DNA of 48,506 nucleotides from Streptomyces sp. NRRL F-525 (GTDB lineage: Bacteria; Actinomycetota; Actinomycetes; Streptomycetales; Streptomycetaceae). Below, one piece after another: positions 39,470 to 47,444 of the stretch (its first letter is position 1; each line of letters starts with the position of its first letter). The notes under the pieces are model-generated. The model made no database searches, had not been told where the DNA came from, and was given only the letters and a program-made list of their open reading frames with translations. The translations under genes were made by a program, and so were the position numbers. The stretch covers positions 1 to 48,506 of the forward strand of contig NZ_JNXE01000053.1 of assembly GCF_000716605.1 (NCBI RefSeq). The letters run 5' to 3'.

Positions 39470-40293
39470 GATTCCTCTTCTCGTCTCATGGAGAGCACCG
39501 GCCAGCACACCTCAGTGACCAGGCCGTGCTCGTTGTCCGTGTCGAACCGGCTCACCAGGTAGTTCTCCCGGATCGCCGTGCGTGTACGTGAACCCAGGCC
39601 TTGTTCGGCGACGAAGCCGCCCAACGCGGTGTAGGTCCGGTCGAGTTCGCTCAGTGAGCCGCGATGCACCGCCACCGCCACCGGGCCCTCGGGCAACCGG
39701 CCCCCGATCTGACCGGCGGACGCGCTGAGTGGAATGAACGCGGTGACCTCGCCTACGTGTGATTCGAAGAACTCCGCGCTGTAGAGCGCGCCGTCCGGAC
39801 CACCACGAAGACCGGCGTCCGAGCCGATGTCCCGGCGCAGGCCGGCGAGCGTGTCGGGCAGCCACTCGAAGGCCTCGTCCCAGGCCACCCGCGCGCTGAC
39901 GAGCAAGGCCGGGGTACTGGTCAGGGTATGGAAGGCGACGTCCGGTGAGGGTGATCCACCGCCTTCGAGGAGTTGACGCAGAGAGGCCACCACGGTCTGG
40001 GTCTGCTCCAGTTGGCGCTCCATGCTGCGCAGGTGGTCGGCGATCACCTCATCCCGCACCGTCGGATCGGTCGCGTTCAGCACGACCCTGACCTGGTCCA
40101 GTGGCATGCCCAGATCTCGGAAGCGCCGGATGAGCTGAGCCGTGGGGCCCTGGGCCGTGGCATAGAACCGATAGCCGCTGCCCGGGTCGATCCGCGCAGG
40201 GCGCAGCAGGTCCAGATCGTGGTAGTGGCGCAGGGCTTTGACACTGACATGGGTCAGCCGGGAGAACTCCCCGATGCTCAGCAAAGCGGCCAT
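39466..40293 (-). CDS. MerR-family regulator with GyrI-like effector domain
   Basis: The 275-residue protein has an N-terminal MerR winged helix (SIGEFSRLTHVSVKALRHYHDLDLL, GYRFY) and a coiled-coil linker (about 75-110). The C-terminal part (about 115-275) resembles the AraC/GyrI effector-binding domain seen in BmrR-type multidrug sensors. MerR proteins activate promoters with 19-bp spacers; two such promoters are seen nearby, at 40510-40540 and 41699-41729, both reading in this gene's direction. The gene is probably autoregulated and also controls the SnoaL-like gene. Confidence 0.92.
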   Translation of the reverse strand: MAALLSIGEFSRLTHVSVKALRHYHDLDLLRPARIDPGSGYRFYATAQGPTAQLIRRFRDLGMPLDQVRVVLNATDPTVRDEVIADHLRSMERQLEQTQTVVASLRQLLEGGGSPSPDVAFHTLTSTPALLVSARVAWDEAFEWLPDTLAGLRRDIGSDAGLRGGPDGALYSAEFFESHVGEVTAFIPLSASAGQIGGRLPEGPVAVAVHRGSLSELDRTYTALGGFVAEQGLGSRTRTAIRENYLVSRFDTDNEHGLVTEVCWPVLSMRREEES

Positions 40294-40508
40294 CAGTCCT
40301 TCCTCCCGTTCCGGCGCGCCGTCCGAGGGCGCACGTCGCCGACTACGACGGCCACGCCCGCCAGGTCCGCGGCGGCGAACGCCACGTGGCCCGAGGTGAT
40401 CGTCGAACTCGCCGCACCCGCAGCGGCCTTGTGGACAGATGAGGCACTCAGCTCGGACAAGGCGCTTATCGCGGAATCTCCTTCCAGGTGTCGTCCAACC
40501 GGTGTCAC
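40293..40508 (-). CDS. Possible small ORF in the MerR leader
   Basis: A 71-codon frame runs from a GTG at 40508 and ends in a TGA that overlaps the MerR ATG by one base (TGATG). The second half is Ala/Val-rich with high G/C at third positions (for example HVAFAAADLAGVAVVVGDV) and a basic tail. A GGAAGGAG lies inside, but no good start follows it. The 5' half has less typical codons. It could be a coupled leader peptide or a gene remnant. I recognise no family. Confidence 0.3.
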   Translation of the reverse strand: MTPVGRHLEGDSAISALSELSASSVHKAAAGAASSTITSGHVAFAAADLAGVAVVVGDVRPRTARRNGRKD

Positions 40509-40509
40509 G

Positions 40510-40540
40510 ACTCTCGGCTCTCCCCTTACAGGAGGGTCAA
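40510..40540 (-). promoter_or_regulatory. MerR-type promoter/operator upstream of the MerR gene
   Basis: On the minus strand TTGACC (40540-40535) and GAGAGT (40515-40510) are separated by 19 bp, the overlong spacing of MerR-activated promoters. The spacer holds the imperfect dyad CTCC-TGTAAGG-GGAG. The DNA around it (about 40491-40547) is nearly identical to 41680-41736. Confidence 0.75.
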
Positions 40541-40677
40541 GACGTGATCCACCACGTACCGCGAGCTTCGGCAACCCTTGAGTCCCAGTCCCAGTCCCGG
40601 TCCCAGTCGCCGTCGCTGACCGGCCCGCTGATGAGCTCGACCGCGGGAGGGCCGAAGTCCTCGGTCCACCCATGCGG

Positions 40678-41652
40678 TCAGTGTTCGAGGGTGTCCGCGA
40701 GCAGGGTGGCCATGGCGGCGTCGTCGAGTCGGGACGCGTCCCAGGTCGCGGTGAACCGGGTGATGCGGTCGGCCGCGTCGAGTTCGACCGCGATGATCCC
40801 GTGGCTGCCGGCGAATCCGTTGCCGATCCACTCGTAGCCGCCTCCCCGGCCGCTGCCGAGGGTGCGGCGCACAGTGGTGCCGACGCCGTAGGGCAGACGG
40901 GTGTGGGCCCGGCTGACGTAGGCGTCGATGGCCGCGGCGCCGGCGAACCAGGTGTGCAGCGCGAGGTCCTCGAAGACGGCGTCCTCGGCGAACAGCCCGG
41001 CGGTGTCGCCGGCGGCGAGGGCGGCGCGCAGGCGGCCGAGTGTCCGACGCAGGGCCGGCGAGGAGCGTTCGGAGAGGTGTTCCTCGCCGTAGGCCGTCGG
41101 AAACTGAGGGTCGGGGGTGCGTAGCGCGTCGACGGCGGCGATGCCGAAGTGGCGTCCGTCCCAGTAGTCGACCTCGCGCACGACGAGGCCGTTGTGGAAG
41201 TCGACGGCGGCGATCGCCCGGATCTCGTGGCCGAAAAGCTCCGGCGAGTCGGTGAACTCGACGATCGCGCTGTTCTCGTCTCCGATGATTCGGGTGGCGT
41301 AGGAGCGCGCGGTGTCGGGCCACGTCGGCATGTACTGCGTGAAGGTGGCATGCAGGGCCGTCCAGTTCGGTATGTACCAGCCCAGGGTGGCGTCCGTGTA
41401 GTGCAGCGGATTCCGGGAGAAGTGCGACATGAAGCGGCCGACGTCGCGGGCGGTCTTGTCGCGGAACAGGTTGTTGACCCGGCGTACGAGCAGAGGCGTC
41501 GCGTGCGTGACGTCCTGCGGTGGATCCGGGAGGGGGACGGGCGGCGCGCTCGGGATCGCGGCGAGGGCGGGCGTCGGACCGGGCAGGGCCGTGGCGGTGG
41601 TGATCGCCCCCGCTCCTCCCAGGACGACGGCACGGCGGGTGGGCTGGCGCAC
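40678..41652 (-). CDS. Exported protein with two SnoaL/NTF2-like domains
   Basis: The 324-residue protein begins with a twin-arginine-like signal (RRAVVLGGAGAITTATALPGPTPALA), so it is probably secreted. Two NTF2-like segments follow, at about 50-180 (FMSHFSRNPLHYTDATLGW, REVDYWDGRHF) and about 190-320 (LFAEDAVFEDLALHTWFAG, ITRFTATWDASRL). SnoaL-like domains occur in polyketide cyclases and in many small-molecule-binding proteins, so the function is open. GTG 41652 follows GAGGAG by eight bases. A MerR-type promoter lies 47-77 bases upstream. Confidence 0.85.
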   Translation of the reverse strand: MRQPTRRAVVLGGAGAITTATALPGPTPALAAIPSAPPVPLPDPPQDVTHATPLLVRRVNNLFRDKTARDVGRFMSHFSRNPLHYTDATLGWYIPNWTALHATFTQYMPTWPDTARSYATRIIGDENSAIVEFTDSPELFGHEIRAIAAVDFHNGLVVREVDYWDGRHFGIAAVDALRTPDPQFPTAYGEEHLSERSSPALRRTLGRLRAALAAGDTAGLFAEDAVFEDLALHTWFAGAAAIDAYVSRAHTRLPYGVGTTVRRTLGSGRGGGYEWIGNGFAGSHGIIAVELDAADRITRFTATWDASRLDDAAMATLLADTLEH

Positions 41653-41698
41653 GGTAGCTCCTCACATCTGGCTTCGACGTTGTCCAACCGGTGTCATG

Positions 41699-41729
41699 AC
41701 TCTCGGCCCTCCCCTTACAGGAGCGTCAA
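41699..41729 (-). promoter_or_regulatory. MerR-type promoter/operator upstream of the SnoaL-like gene
   Basis: On the minus strand TTGACG (41729-41724) and GAGAGT (41704-41699) are again 19 bp apart, with the same CTCC-TGTAAGG-GGAG dyad. About 50 bases here match the copy at 40491-40547 with only a few differences. Confidence 0.75.
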
Positions 41730-41800
41730 CACGTGGTCCGCCAAGCGCCTGGAGTATCCGTAACCAGCGGATTCACCAGCACTGAAAGGTCGGCCATCGC

Positions 41801-41817
41801 TTGACTGGGCAAGTCAA
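41801..41817. promoter_or_regulatory. Inverted repeat, probable MarR operator 1
   Basis: TTGACT and AGTCAA are separated by five bases, about 80 bases before the MarR start. The arms share the TTGA/TCAA core with the second repeat, so the same protein probably binds both. Confidence 0.6.
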
Positions 41818-41830
41818 ACGTAGATTCATT

Positions 41831-41850
41831 TCACTTGATTGGTCAAGTGA
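41831..41850. promoter_or_regulatory. Inverted repeat, probable MarR operator 2
   Basis: The perfect 8-bp arms TCACTTGA and TCAAGTGA are separated by TTGG. They lie about 43 bases before the MarR start. TTGGTC (41839-41844) and TATGAC (41862-41867), 17 bp apart, could be the promoter, so bound protein would cover the -35. Confidence 0.7.
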
Positions 41851-41892
41851 TCCAGGCGAGGTATGACTTTCCCGGTCACGTAACATGGGCTC

Positions 41893-42402
41893 ATGACTCC
41901 ACCCGATCCCGAGGCCGAGCCCGAGCTGCGCCGACTCGACGAGAGCAACCGCGAGACCTGGGTCGCTCTCGCCCGCCTGCTGATCCAGCTGCCAACGGCA
42001 CTCGACAACCAACTGCAACGCGACTCCGGCCTGAGCCACTTCGAGTACGGCATCCTCGCCGCGCTGTCGGAAGCCGACGAGGGGACACTTCGGATGAGCG
42101 AGCTGGCGATCTATGCCAACGGCTCGCTGTCGCGGCTGTCGCGCGCTGTCACGCGACTGGAACGCCGTGACTGGGTGACACGCACACCGGACCCGGCCGA
42201 TGGTCGCTACACCCTGGCCGTGCTGACCGGCAAAGGCAGAGACGTCCTCGTCGAAGCGGTGCCGGGACATGCCGAGGCCGTCAACCGACTCGTCTTCGAT
42301 TCCCTCACCACCGCCCAGGCGCGCCAGTTGCGGACCATCGCGGGCCGCATCCTGAACGCGGTCAACGCCGAAGGCGGCATGACGCCGAAGCCAGGCCCCT
42401 GA
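41893..42402 (+). CDS. MarR-family transcriptional regulator
   Basis: The 169-residue protein shows the MarR winged helix: LSHFEYGILAALSEADEGTL, the recognition-helix region SELAIYANGSLSRLSRAVTR and the wing with DPADGRYTLAVLT. No clear ribosome site precedes ATG 41893. Two inverted repeats upstream suggest autorepression. The SnoaL-like gene runs the opposite way 240 bases off and might also be controlled. No target transporter sits next to it. Confidence 0.92.
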   Translation: MTPPDPEAEPELRRLDESNRETWVALARLLIQLPTALDNQLQRDSGLSHFEYGILAALSEADEGTLRMSELAIYANGSLSRLSRAVTRLERRDWVTRTPDPADGRYTLAVLTGKGRDVLVEAVPGHAEAVNRLVFDSLTTAQARQLRTIAGRILNAVNAEGGMTPKPGP

Positions 42403-42741
42403 CTTGCCCCAAAGTCTGTGGAGAGGTGTTCCGGATCGAGGGGACGCCTTGGGCAGGGGCCTGGGATGTTGACCTGCCCACCATTACGCGCGGTGGCGAG
42501 GGCGGGGCGGTCGGACAGGCCCTGGGCAGAACGCGGGCAGACGGTCGGCTCGGCGAGGCCTGCGGCGGATGACATCGCGATCGGGACAACCCGTCCGACA
42601 GGACAGTCGGGTCCCAGCACCTCTGTGCCGGGGCCGTGCTGGGGACAACCCGAGCAAGCGAAGCGACCTGGCACTCTACAGGTCAACGGCGTGCCGGACT
42701 CAGACTGTCTGTCGCCCCGACGCAGCGCCGGCCGGAGCCGT
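42403..42741. other. Gap with no recognisable gene
   Basis: About 340 bases follow the MarR gene. Open frames here are short, have mixed codon use and match nothing I know. No clear terminator or promoter is seen. Confidence 0.5.
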
Positions 42742-43158
42742 TCAGCTCTGTGTCTGCTGTGCTTTTCTCCGCGTCACCATGGTGACCATGACCGTGTCCT
42801 CGGCCAGGGTTCCCAGGGCGTCTCCCCGCTTCGGGGAGGCATTCCCGAATGCGAGGGTGGTCGCGGCACGAGAGAGCGAGACGACGAGGATCGCGAGGGC
42901 GAGGACAGCGAAGGCGAGGCGGGACAGCGAGAACCCGCGCGCCTTCCTCGTTCTCCACCCCTGCCCGGGTCCGCCGCGGGTTCCGACACCTGCGCGCCAA
43001 GATCCCAACGCCAGCCCGAGTGCCGAAACCCACCCGGCGGGGCCCTGGCCGTCCACCAGGCTCGAAGAACTGCCGCCCCGCCCCTCTCCCTCTCTGCGAC
43101 GCCGGCCCACCCACCACAAGACAGGCACAAAACCGCGCCGCGGCAGTTGAACAGCCAC
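42742..43158 (-). CDS. Possible small membrane protein
   Basis: This frame has up to 138 codons. The C-terminal part contains one convincing transmembrane helix (LSRLAFAVLALAILVVSLSR) followed by a soluble tail, and codons there end mostly in G or C. The N-terminal part is Gly/Arg-rich with poorer codon use, so the true start may be later, for example GTG 43056. A 7-bp hairpin (42822-42838) falls inside it. No family is recognised. It would be divergent from the gene at 43173. Confidence 0.4.
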   Translation of the reverse strand: MAVQLPRRGFVPVLWWVGRRRREGEGRGGSSSSLVDGQGPAGWVSALGLALGSWRAGVGTRGGPGQGWRTRKARGFSLSRLAFAVLALAILVVSLSRAATTLAFGNASPKRGDALGTLAEDTVMVTMVTRRKAQQTQS

Positions 43159-43172
43159 CCGAACTCGTCACC

Positions 43173-43520
43173 ATGAAACCGACGATGTTGGATAGCGGCA
43201 TGGCGAGACGCAAGAAGGAGAAGCAGCCTCCTCTCGGCATTCCGAAGGGAATCGTCCTGCTGGAAGCGCCCGACGGCTGGCGCCACACCATCCTGACCGA
43301 GGACGGCGGAATGCTCTGCGGCCGCCTGAACGTAGCGCCACACACCGCCCCACAGGACGCCCGCGCTGCGGCAGAGGCAGTGGCGAAGGGGCTCGCTCGT
43401 GACTTTCACCGCTCCGACGTCGAGGTGAACTGGGACCCGCCCCAAGACCCAGGGAACTGGAACGCACAGATCACCATCGTAGTCAGGAAAGAGTTCTCCT
43501 CGCCGGACGCCGGAGGATAA
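43173..43520 (+). CDS. Hypothetical protein
   Basis: This is a protein of up to 115 residues, starting at ATG 43173 or, nine codons later, ATG 43200 before a basic run (ARRKKEKQPP). The body reads like a small folded domain (PKGIVLLEAPDGWRHTILTE, ending in strand-rich WNAQITIVVRKEF). Codon use fits real coding. I recognise no family. It is isolated from operon neighbours. Confidence 0.6.
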   Translation: MKPTMLDSGMARRKKEKQPPLGIPKGIVLLEAPDGWRHTILTEDGGMLCGRLNVAPHTAPQDARAAAEAVAKGLARDFHRSDVEVNWDPPQDPGNWNAQITIVVRKEFSSPDAGG

Positions 43521-43630
43521 ACGGCAAGCTCAGCGGCCATGGCACACCCCCCTGACTTCCGAACCGGTGGTCCTCTCAAACGATCTGGCTCTCGCGGAAG
43601 TGGTGAACTGCCGCATCGCCCAGAGCGGGT

Positions 43631-44317
43631 TCACACCTCGCGGAGCAGTAGGAAGCCGTCCCGCCGGCGGGTGACGACGCCCAGGTCGGTACGTGCGCCG
43701 GGCTTGGCCCGGCAGATGAGGCTCACCCGCTCACCGGAACCGACTTCGACAGGTACTTCACCACTGGAGCACCTGGAAATCCTTACCTGGACAGAATGCG
43801 AGCCCACGGCGACGGGGATGTTGACCAACTCCCCGCGCCGTAGCCGGCCGACGCGCTTGCCGTCGATGTAGACCTCATAGCGCCGCAACTGCGCATAGGA
43901 GTCCGCGTCATCGCGATAGACGGACACCTCGGTGCCTGCCGAGGCAGGATCACCCGACCCGGCGGACCGCGGTCTCACCCCCATGACCTTCTCCCTCGCC
44001 AGCAGGAAGGCCGGCTGTCCGGTGACCGCCACCATCAGCTGGGCCACGAAGGCGAGGCAAAAAACTACCAACCCCGCCAAGGCCACGGCGACGGCCGCCA
44101 CCGGTCCCGCACGGTGCCCGGCTCCATCGGCGGGGAGCCAGGCTCCACCTAGAAACATCACGGACAGACCACTCAGGCAAGCCGCATTGAGCAGCGAGGC
44201 ACGTTCGAGCCTGTCCTGGTTGGTCGCATTACTGCTCACGTATCCGACGGCGAGTCCAGCGATCGCCCCCGCCCCCCTTCGCTGGCCAGGCCTGCTCGTC
44301 AACACCCCTCCCCGCAC
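43631..44317 (-). CDS. Hypothetical membrane protein with C-terminal beta domain
   Basis: The frame has 228 codons. The N-terminal half has about three hydrophobic segments (around SLLNAACLSGLSVMFLGGAW and VAAVAVALAGLVVFCLAFVA). The C-terminal half (about 130-228) is a strand-rich domain with YEVYIDGKRVGRLRRGE and VGSHSVQVRISR, resembling PEGA- or DUF2846-like ligand-binding domains often found outside the membrane. The start is uncertain; GTG 44317 has no good ribosome site and an in-frame GTG at 44305 is possible. The function is unknown. Confidence 0.65.
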   Translation of the reverse strand: MRGGVLTSRPGQRRGAGAIAGLAVGYVSSNATNQDRLERASLLNAACLSGLSVMFLGGAWLPADGAGHRAGPVAAVAVALAGLVVFCLAFVAQLMVAVTGQPAFLLAREKVMGVRPRSAGSGDPASAGTEVSVYRDDADSYAQLRRYEVYIDGKRVGRLRRGELVNIPVAVGSHSVQVRISRCSSGEVPVEVGSGERVSLICRAKPGARTDLGVVTRRRDGFLLLREV

Positions 44318-44372
44318 GGGAGGTTGAACGGCAAGCTGAACACCCCGCCCACGAGAGCCCGGTCGAGGGCGG

Positions 44373-47300
44373 TCAGGTCACCTTCTGCTGTACGTACGGC
44401 GTGAGTCGGACCGGTCCGATCAGGCCGTAGGCCTGTCGCGCGGATGTGCCGAACACCGTGGGGTTGCTGATCCGCAGCCGGTTGAACAACGGGGTGGCCA
44501 CCTCGACCTCGATGAGGTTGGCGCCGTGGCGCAGATGTCCGCCGAGGTCCACCACGGGGTTGAGCCGGTCGACGGGGCCGAGTTGTGTTCCGTTGACGGT
44601 GACCCGGCAGGTGTCGCTGACGCTGCCGAGGCGGAGCAGCGCCCCCATGTCGGAGGTCCAGGTGTTCGGCAGGGTGACCGTTGTCCGGTAGCGGCCGATA
44701 CCGCCCACGTCGGCCAGTTCGGGGATCTGCGACCACGGCAGCAGGGCATCGAGGACGAGGCTGTGCGTGGCGATCGTGGTGGTGGTCGCGGTGGTACCGG
44801 GCCGCCAGTCGTCGACCGAGAGCGTCCACCGGTCGAGGGGGACGGCTGCCGGCACCTCGGGGATCGCTGTGGTGACCTTGCGGCCCGTCGACAGGGTGGT
44901 GGTGCGGATACCGGTCGTGAAGGCTCGTACGGCCAGTGATCCGTCCGCGAAGAGCGCGGTGTCCGCGTCGGTCGCGACCGCGTGCGGACGGCTCCCGGCG
45001 CGGTCCCCGAACAGTCCCGGGGCGCCCAGGGCGACGACGGGAGTCTCGCCCGGCTGGAGTGTCACCCGGAAGGTGAACGCGTCGCCGTCCTGGGTGTATT
45101 GGGCGAGCCGGGTGACCTGCCCGCTCCAGGGGTCCAGCAGGTACGGGACCGCGCCGGACCCCTTGCGGCGGGTCGCGCGCAGCGTGACGTCGTGGTCTAT
45201 GAGGGCGACGGCGGGCTTGACGGTCTCGGCATGCTTGCCGTTGCACAGGTAGTAGAAGTCGGCGTCGTCGGTGACCCGGTGGGCGTTGAGCAGGGTCGAC
45301 GACACGGAGTAGACGGCGTCGGAGGTCACGCCGAGTTCCGCGAACGCCGCGCCGACCAGGGTCTTGTCGGTGATCTGGCGGACGTTCGACAGAGAGAGCA
45401 ACTGGGCGGTCAGGGAACGCAGTTCGGCCTGCTCCCCGTCGTCGGGGAGACCCGGGGTGAGTGCCTGGTCGAAGGCGCCGAGGAGCACGGTGGGCAGGCC
45501 CGCACGCGCGAACTTAAGGAGTCTGCGGGCGTCGGTGACGGCCAGCGTGGGGGTGGAGCCGTAGAAGAAGTCGCCTTCGAGGAACAGGGCCTTGTAGGCG
45601 GGCCCGTCGGGTGCGAGGCGCCCGCCGGAGACCTTGGCGCTGGGCAGGTCGAGCAGGGGGCCGCTCAGGAACTGGTGGGTCCAGCCGAGCGGGACGCCCG
45701 TCGAGGTCAGCCAGGACGCGCCGATGCCGGTGGCCGTGTAGCCGGTCTGCCGGAAGACGGCGATGTCCGCGCGGGCGGTGCCCGACTGGAGAACCTCGTG
45801 GACGCGGCCGAGGTAGGTGGTGATGTCGGGCACGTGGCGCCAGGTCGGCTGCCGGGGTCCCCACGACTCGCCGTATCCCGGGGCCCCGCTGTACGGGCTG
45901 AACGCGGCGAAGCCGGGCCAGCTGACGCCCGGGGCGGTGGCGTAGGAGAAGCCGTGGATCACGGTCTGGTTGACGCCCGCCGCGTACGCGCCACCCATGG
46001 TGCGCAGGAACTTGTCCCAGGTGGTGTTGTAGGCGCCGCCCGCGTACGCGCCCGCCTCGCAGGACAGGATGCGGTGACCAGCCATGTCACGTCCGCCGGC
46101 CAGGCAGCGGTAGTCGTCGAGGTTCTTGAAGCCGAGCGATTCGCCCTCGGGGACGTCGAGAACGGCCGCCGAGGCGATCGCGTCGGTCTGGAGACCGTAC
46201 GGCTGGGAACGCATCTTCATGCCGTGTCCGTGCGCCCAGGACGTGAGCGCGCCGAGGTGGTGCTTGTTGAAGAGTCCGGAGACGGTCTCCCAGAAGTCGT
46301 GCCGGATCTCCTGGGTGAGCCGTGCCTCGAAGGCGAAGATCTGGTTGCCGTTGTCGAGGACGACGGCCGGCAGATACGGCAGCAGGTCGCGTCCGGTGTG
46401 CTCGCGGAAGGCCGCGGGCAGGCCGGGCGTCCACTGCAGCCCCTTGGTCTCCAGCTCGACGGAGTCCTCGAAGAAGGTGCCGCCCGCCGATCTCAGGAGT
46501 TGACGGAGCGTGGAGTCCAGGATCGTGGAGTCCCAGTAGCGGGTGACGGCCGCGGTCCCCGCCGCGCTGAAGTGGTCGACGACATACGCGGCGGGGGAGG
46601 AGTGCGGCCCTGCCTCGGGCTGCTGCCCCGAACCCCGTTGCCAGTACGACAGGATCACCCAGGTCGCCGAGTCGGGCGGAGTCCAGCTCAGATGGCCGCC
46701 CGACACCTGGCCGGTCAGGTCGGTGACGCTCTCGGCGTCCAGGCCGGTCGCCTTGCCGCTGGAGTAGGCGGTGTTGACGCGGGCGGCCTGCACGGCGACG
46801 AGCTTCTGCTGGGTGACACCGGAGGCGGCCGCGTAGACGGAGGCCGGCACCGGGCCGTCGTAGGCCGCGCCGGCGGTCAACGTGGCCTTGCCGTAGGCGA
46901 GTTCCTTCACCGCGGCGGCGTCGTCGGGGGTCACTCCGGGCACGGCGACGGGCCAACTCGGGCCGAGAGTGAGGTCGATGGTCAGCCCGCGTCGGGCGGC
47001 CTGGCGCAGCGCGGCCGTCACACCGGCGCGCCAGGCCGGGCTGCCCCATCCATGGCGGGCGGTGTCCAGCACAGAGGTGTCGGTGATGCTGTGGTGCACG
47101 GCCGCGATCTCGGCGCCGCCGAAACCCGCGTCGGCCATCTGGTCGACCTCCCGCGCGATCTCCACCGGGTCCACCAGCCCGTCCGGCCACCACCAACGGA
47201 ACCTGGGCCGGGCCGACTTGGCGGGTTGGGCGAACCAACTCGCCGTGGGCGCGGCTGTGTTGGAGCGAGTCGACCCGGAGGATGCGGCGGCGCTCGCCGT

Positions 47301-47396
47301 CGGACCGAGTGTCGCGAGGACGCCCGTCGTCAGAGCGGCCGCCATGACGGACCGGCGTGTCGCACCGCCGTCACGCTGCGGGTGGGTTTCGTGCAT
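44373..47396 (-). CDS. Secreted glycoside hydrolase, GH106 (alpha-L-rhamnosidase)-like
   Basis: The 1007-residue protein starts with a twin-arginine-type signal (ATRRSVMAAALTTGVLATL, then an Ala/Ser-rich stretch), so it should be exported folded. After it comes the GH106-type opening PRFRWWWPDGLVDPVEIARE and a long catalytic region with aromatic and acidic clusters. A C-terminal beta-sandwich, carbohydrate-binding-like domain (about 890-1000) includes LRLGSVSDTCRVTVNGTQLG. GH106 enzymes cleave rhamnose from plant glycans. Individual catalytic residues were not assigned. ATG 47396 is 35 bases from a LacI-type operator. Gene order shows no link to the ansamycin cluster. Confidence 0.85.
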   Translation of the reverse strand: MHETHPQRDGGATRRSVMAAALTTGVLATLGPTASAAASSGSTRSNTAAPTASWFAQPAKSARPRFRWWWPDGLVDPVEIAREVDQMADAGFGGAEIAAVHHSITDTSVLDTARHGWGSPAWRAGVTAALRQAARRGLTIDLTLGPSWPVAVPGVTPDDAAAVKELAYGKATLTAGAAYDGPVPASVYAAASGVTQQKLVAVQAARVNTAYSSGKATGLDAESVTDLTGQVSGGHLSWTPPDSATWVILSYWQRGSGQQPEAGPHSSPAAYVVDHFSAAGTAAVTRYWDSTILDSTLRQLLRSAGGTFFEDSVELETKGLQWTPGLPAAFREHTGRDLLPYLPAVVLDNGNQIFAFEARLTQEIRHDFWETVSGLFNKHHLGALTSWAHGHGMKMRSQPYGLQTDAIASAAVLDVPEGESLGFKNLDDYRCLAGGRDMAGHRILSCEAGAYAGGAYNTTWDKFLRTMGGAYAAGVNQTVIHGFSYATAPGVSWPGFAAFSPYSGAPGYGESWGPRQPTWRHVPDITTYLGRVHEVLQSGTARADIAVFRQTGYTATGIGASWLTSTGVPLGWTHQFLSGPLLDLPSAKVSGGRLAPDGPAYKALFLEGDFFYGSTPTLAVTDARRLLKFARAGLPTVLLGAFDQALTPGLPDDGEQAELRSLTAQLLSLSNVRQITDKTLVGAAFAELGVTSDAVYSVSSTLLNAHRVTDDADFYYLCNGKHAETVKPAVALIDHDVTLRATRRKGSGAVPYLLDPWSGQVTRLAQYTQDGDAFTFRVTLQPGETPVVALGAPGLFGDRAGSRPHAVATDADTALFADGSLAVRAFTTGIRTTTLSTGRKVTTAIPEVPAAVPLDRWTLSVDDWRPGTTATTTTIATHSLVLDALLPWSQIPELADVGGIGRYRTTVTLPNTWTSDMGALLRLGSVSDTCRVTVNGTQLGPVDRLNPVVDLGGHLRHGANLIEVEVATPLFNRLRISNPTVFGTSARQAYGLIGPVRLTPYVQQKVT

Positions 47397-47430
47397 GGTT
47401 CAGCCCCAACTTGTCGTGGGTGAGTGGGTT

Positions 47431-47444
47431 CTGAATCGTTTCAG
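47431..47444. promoter_or_regulatory. LacI-type operator upstream of the glycosidase gene
   Basis: CTGAATCGTTTCAG has perfect CTGAA/TTCAG arms around a TCGT centre with the central CG step typical of LacI-family sites. It lies 35 bases upstream of the glycosidase start, suggesting repression by a sugar-responsive LacI regulator encoded outside this window. Confidence 0.6.

Noticed and set aside
42403..42741. Possible tRNA, attachment site or phage remnant in the gap after the MarR gene
   Set aside because: No cloverleaf, no conserved TTCGAATC-type arm and no integrase-like peptide could be found.
42774..43445. Minus-strand frame overlapping both the putative membrane protein and the hypothetical gene
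   Set aside because: It conflicts with two frames having better codon use and has no recognisable domain.
44982..47423. Open frame of about 800 codons on the plus strand across the glycosidase gene
   Set aside because: Composition is Gly/Arg/Val/Glu-rich without domains, and the minus strand has a signal peptide and GH106-like motifs. It is a shadow frame.
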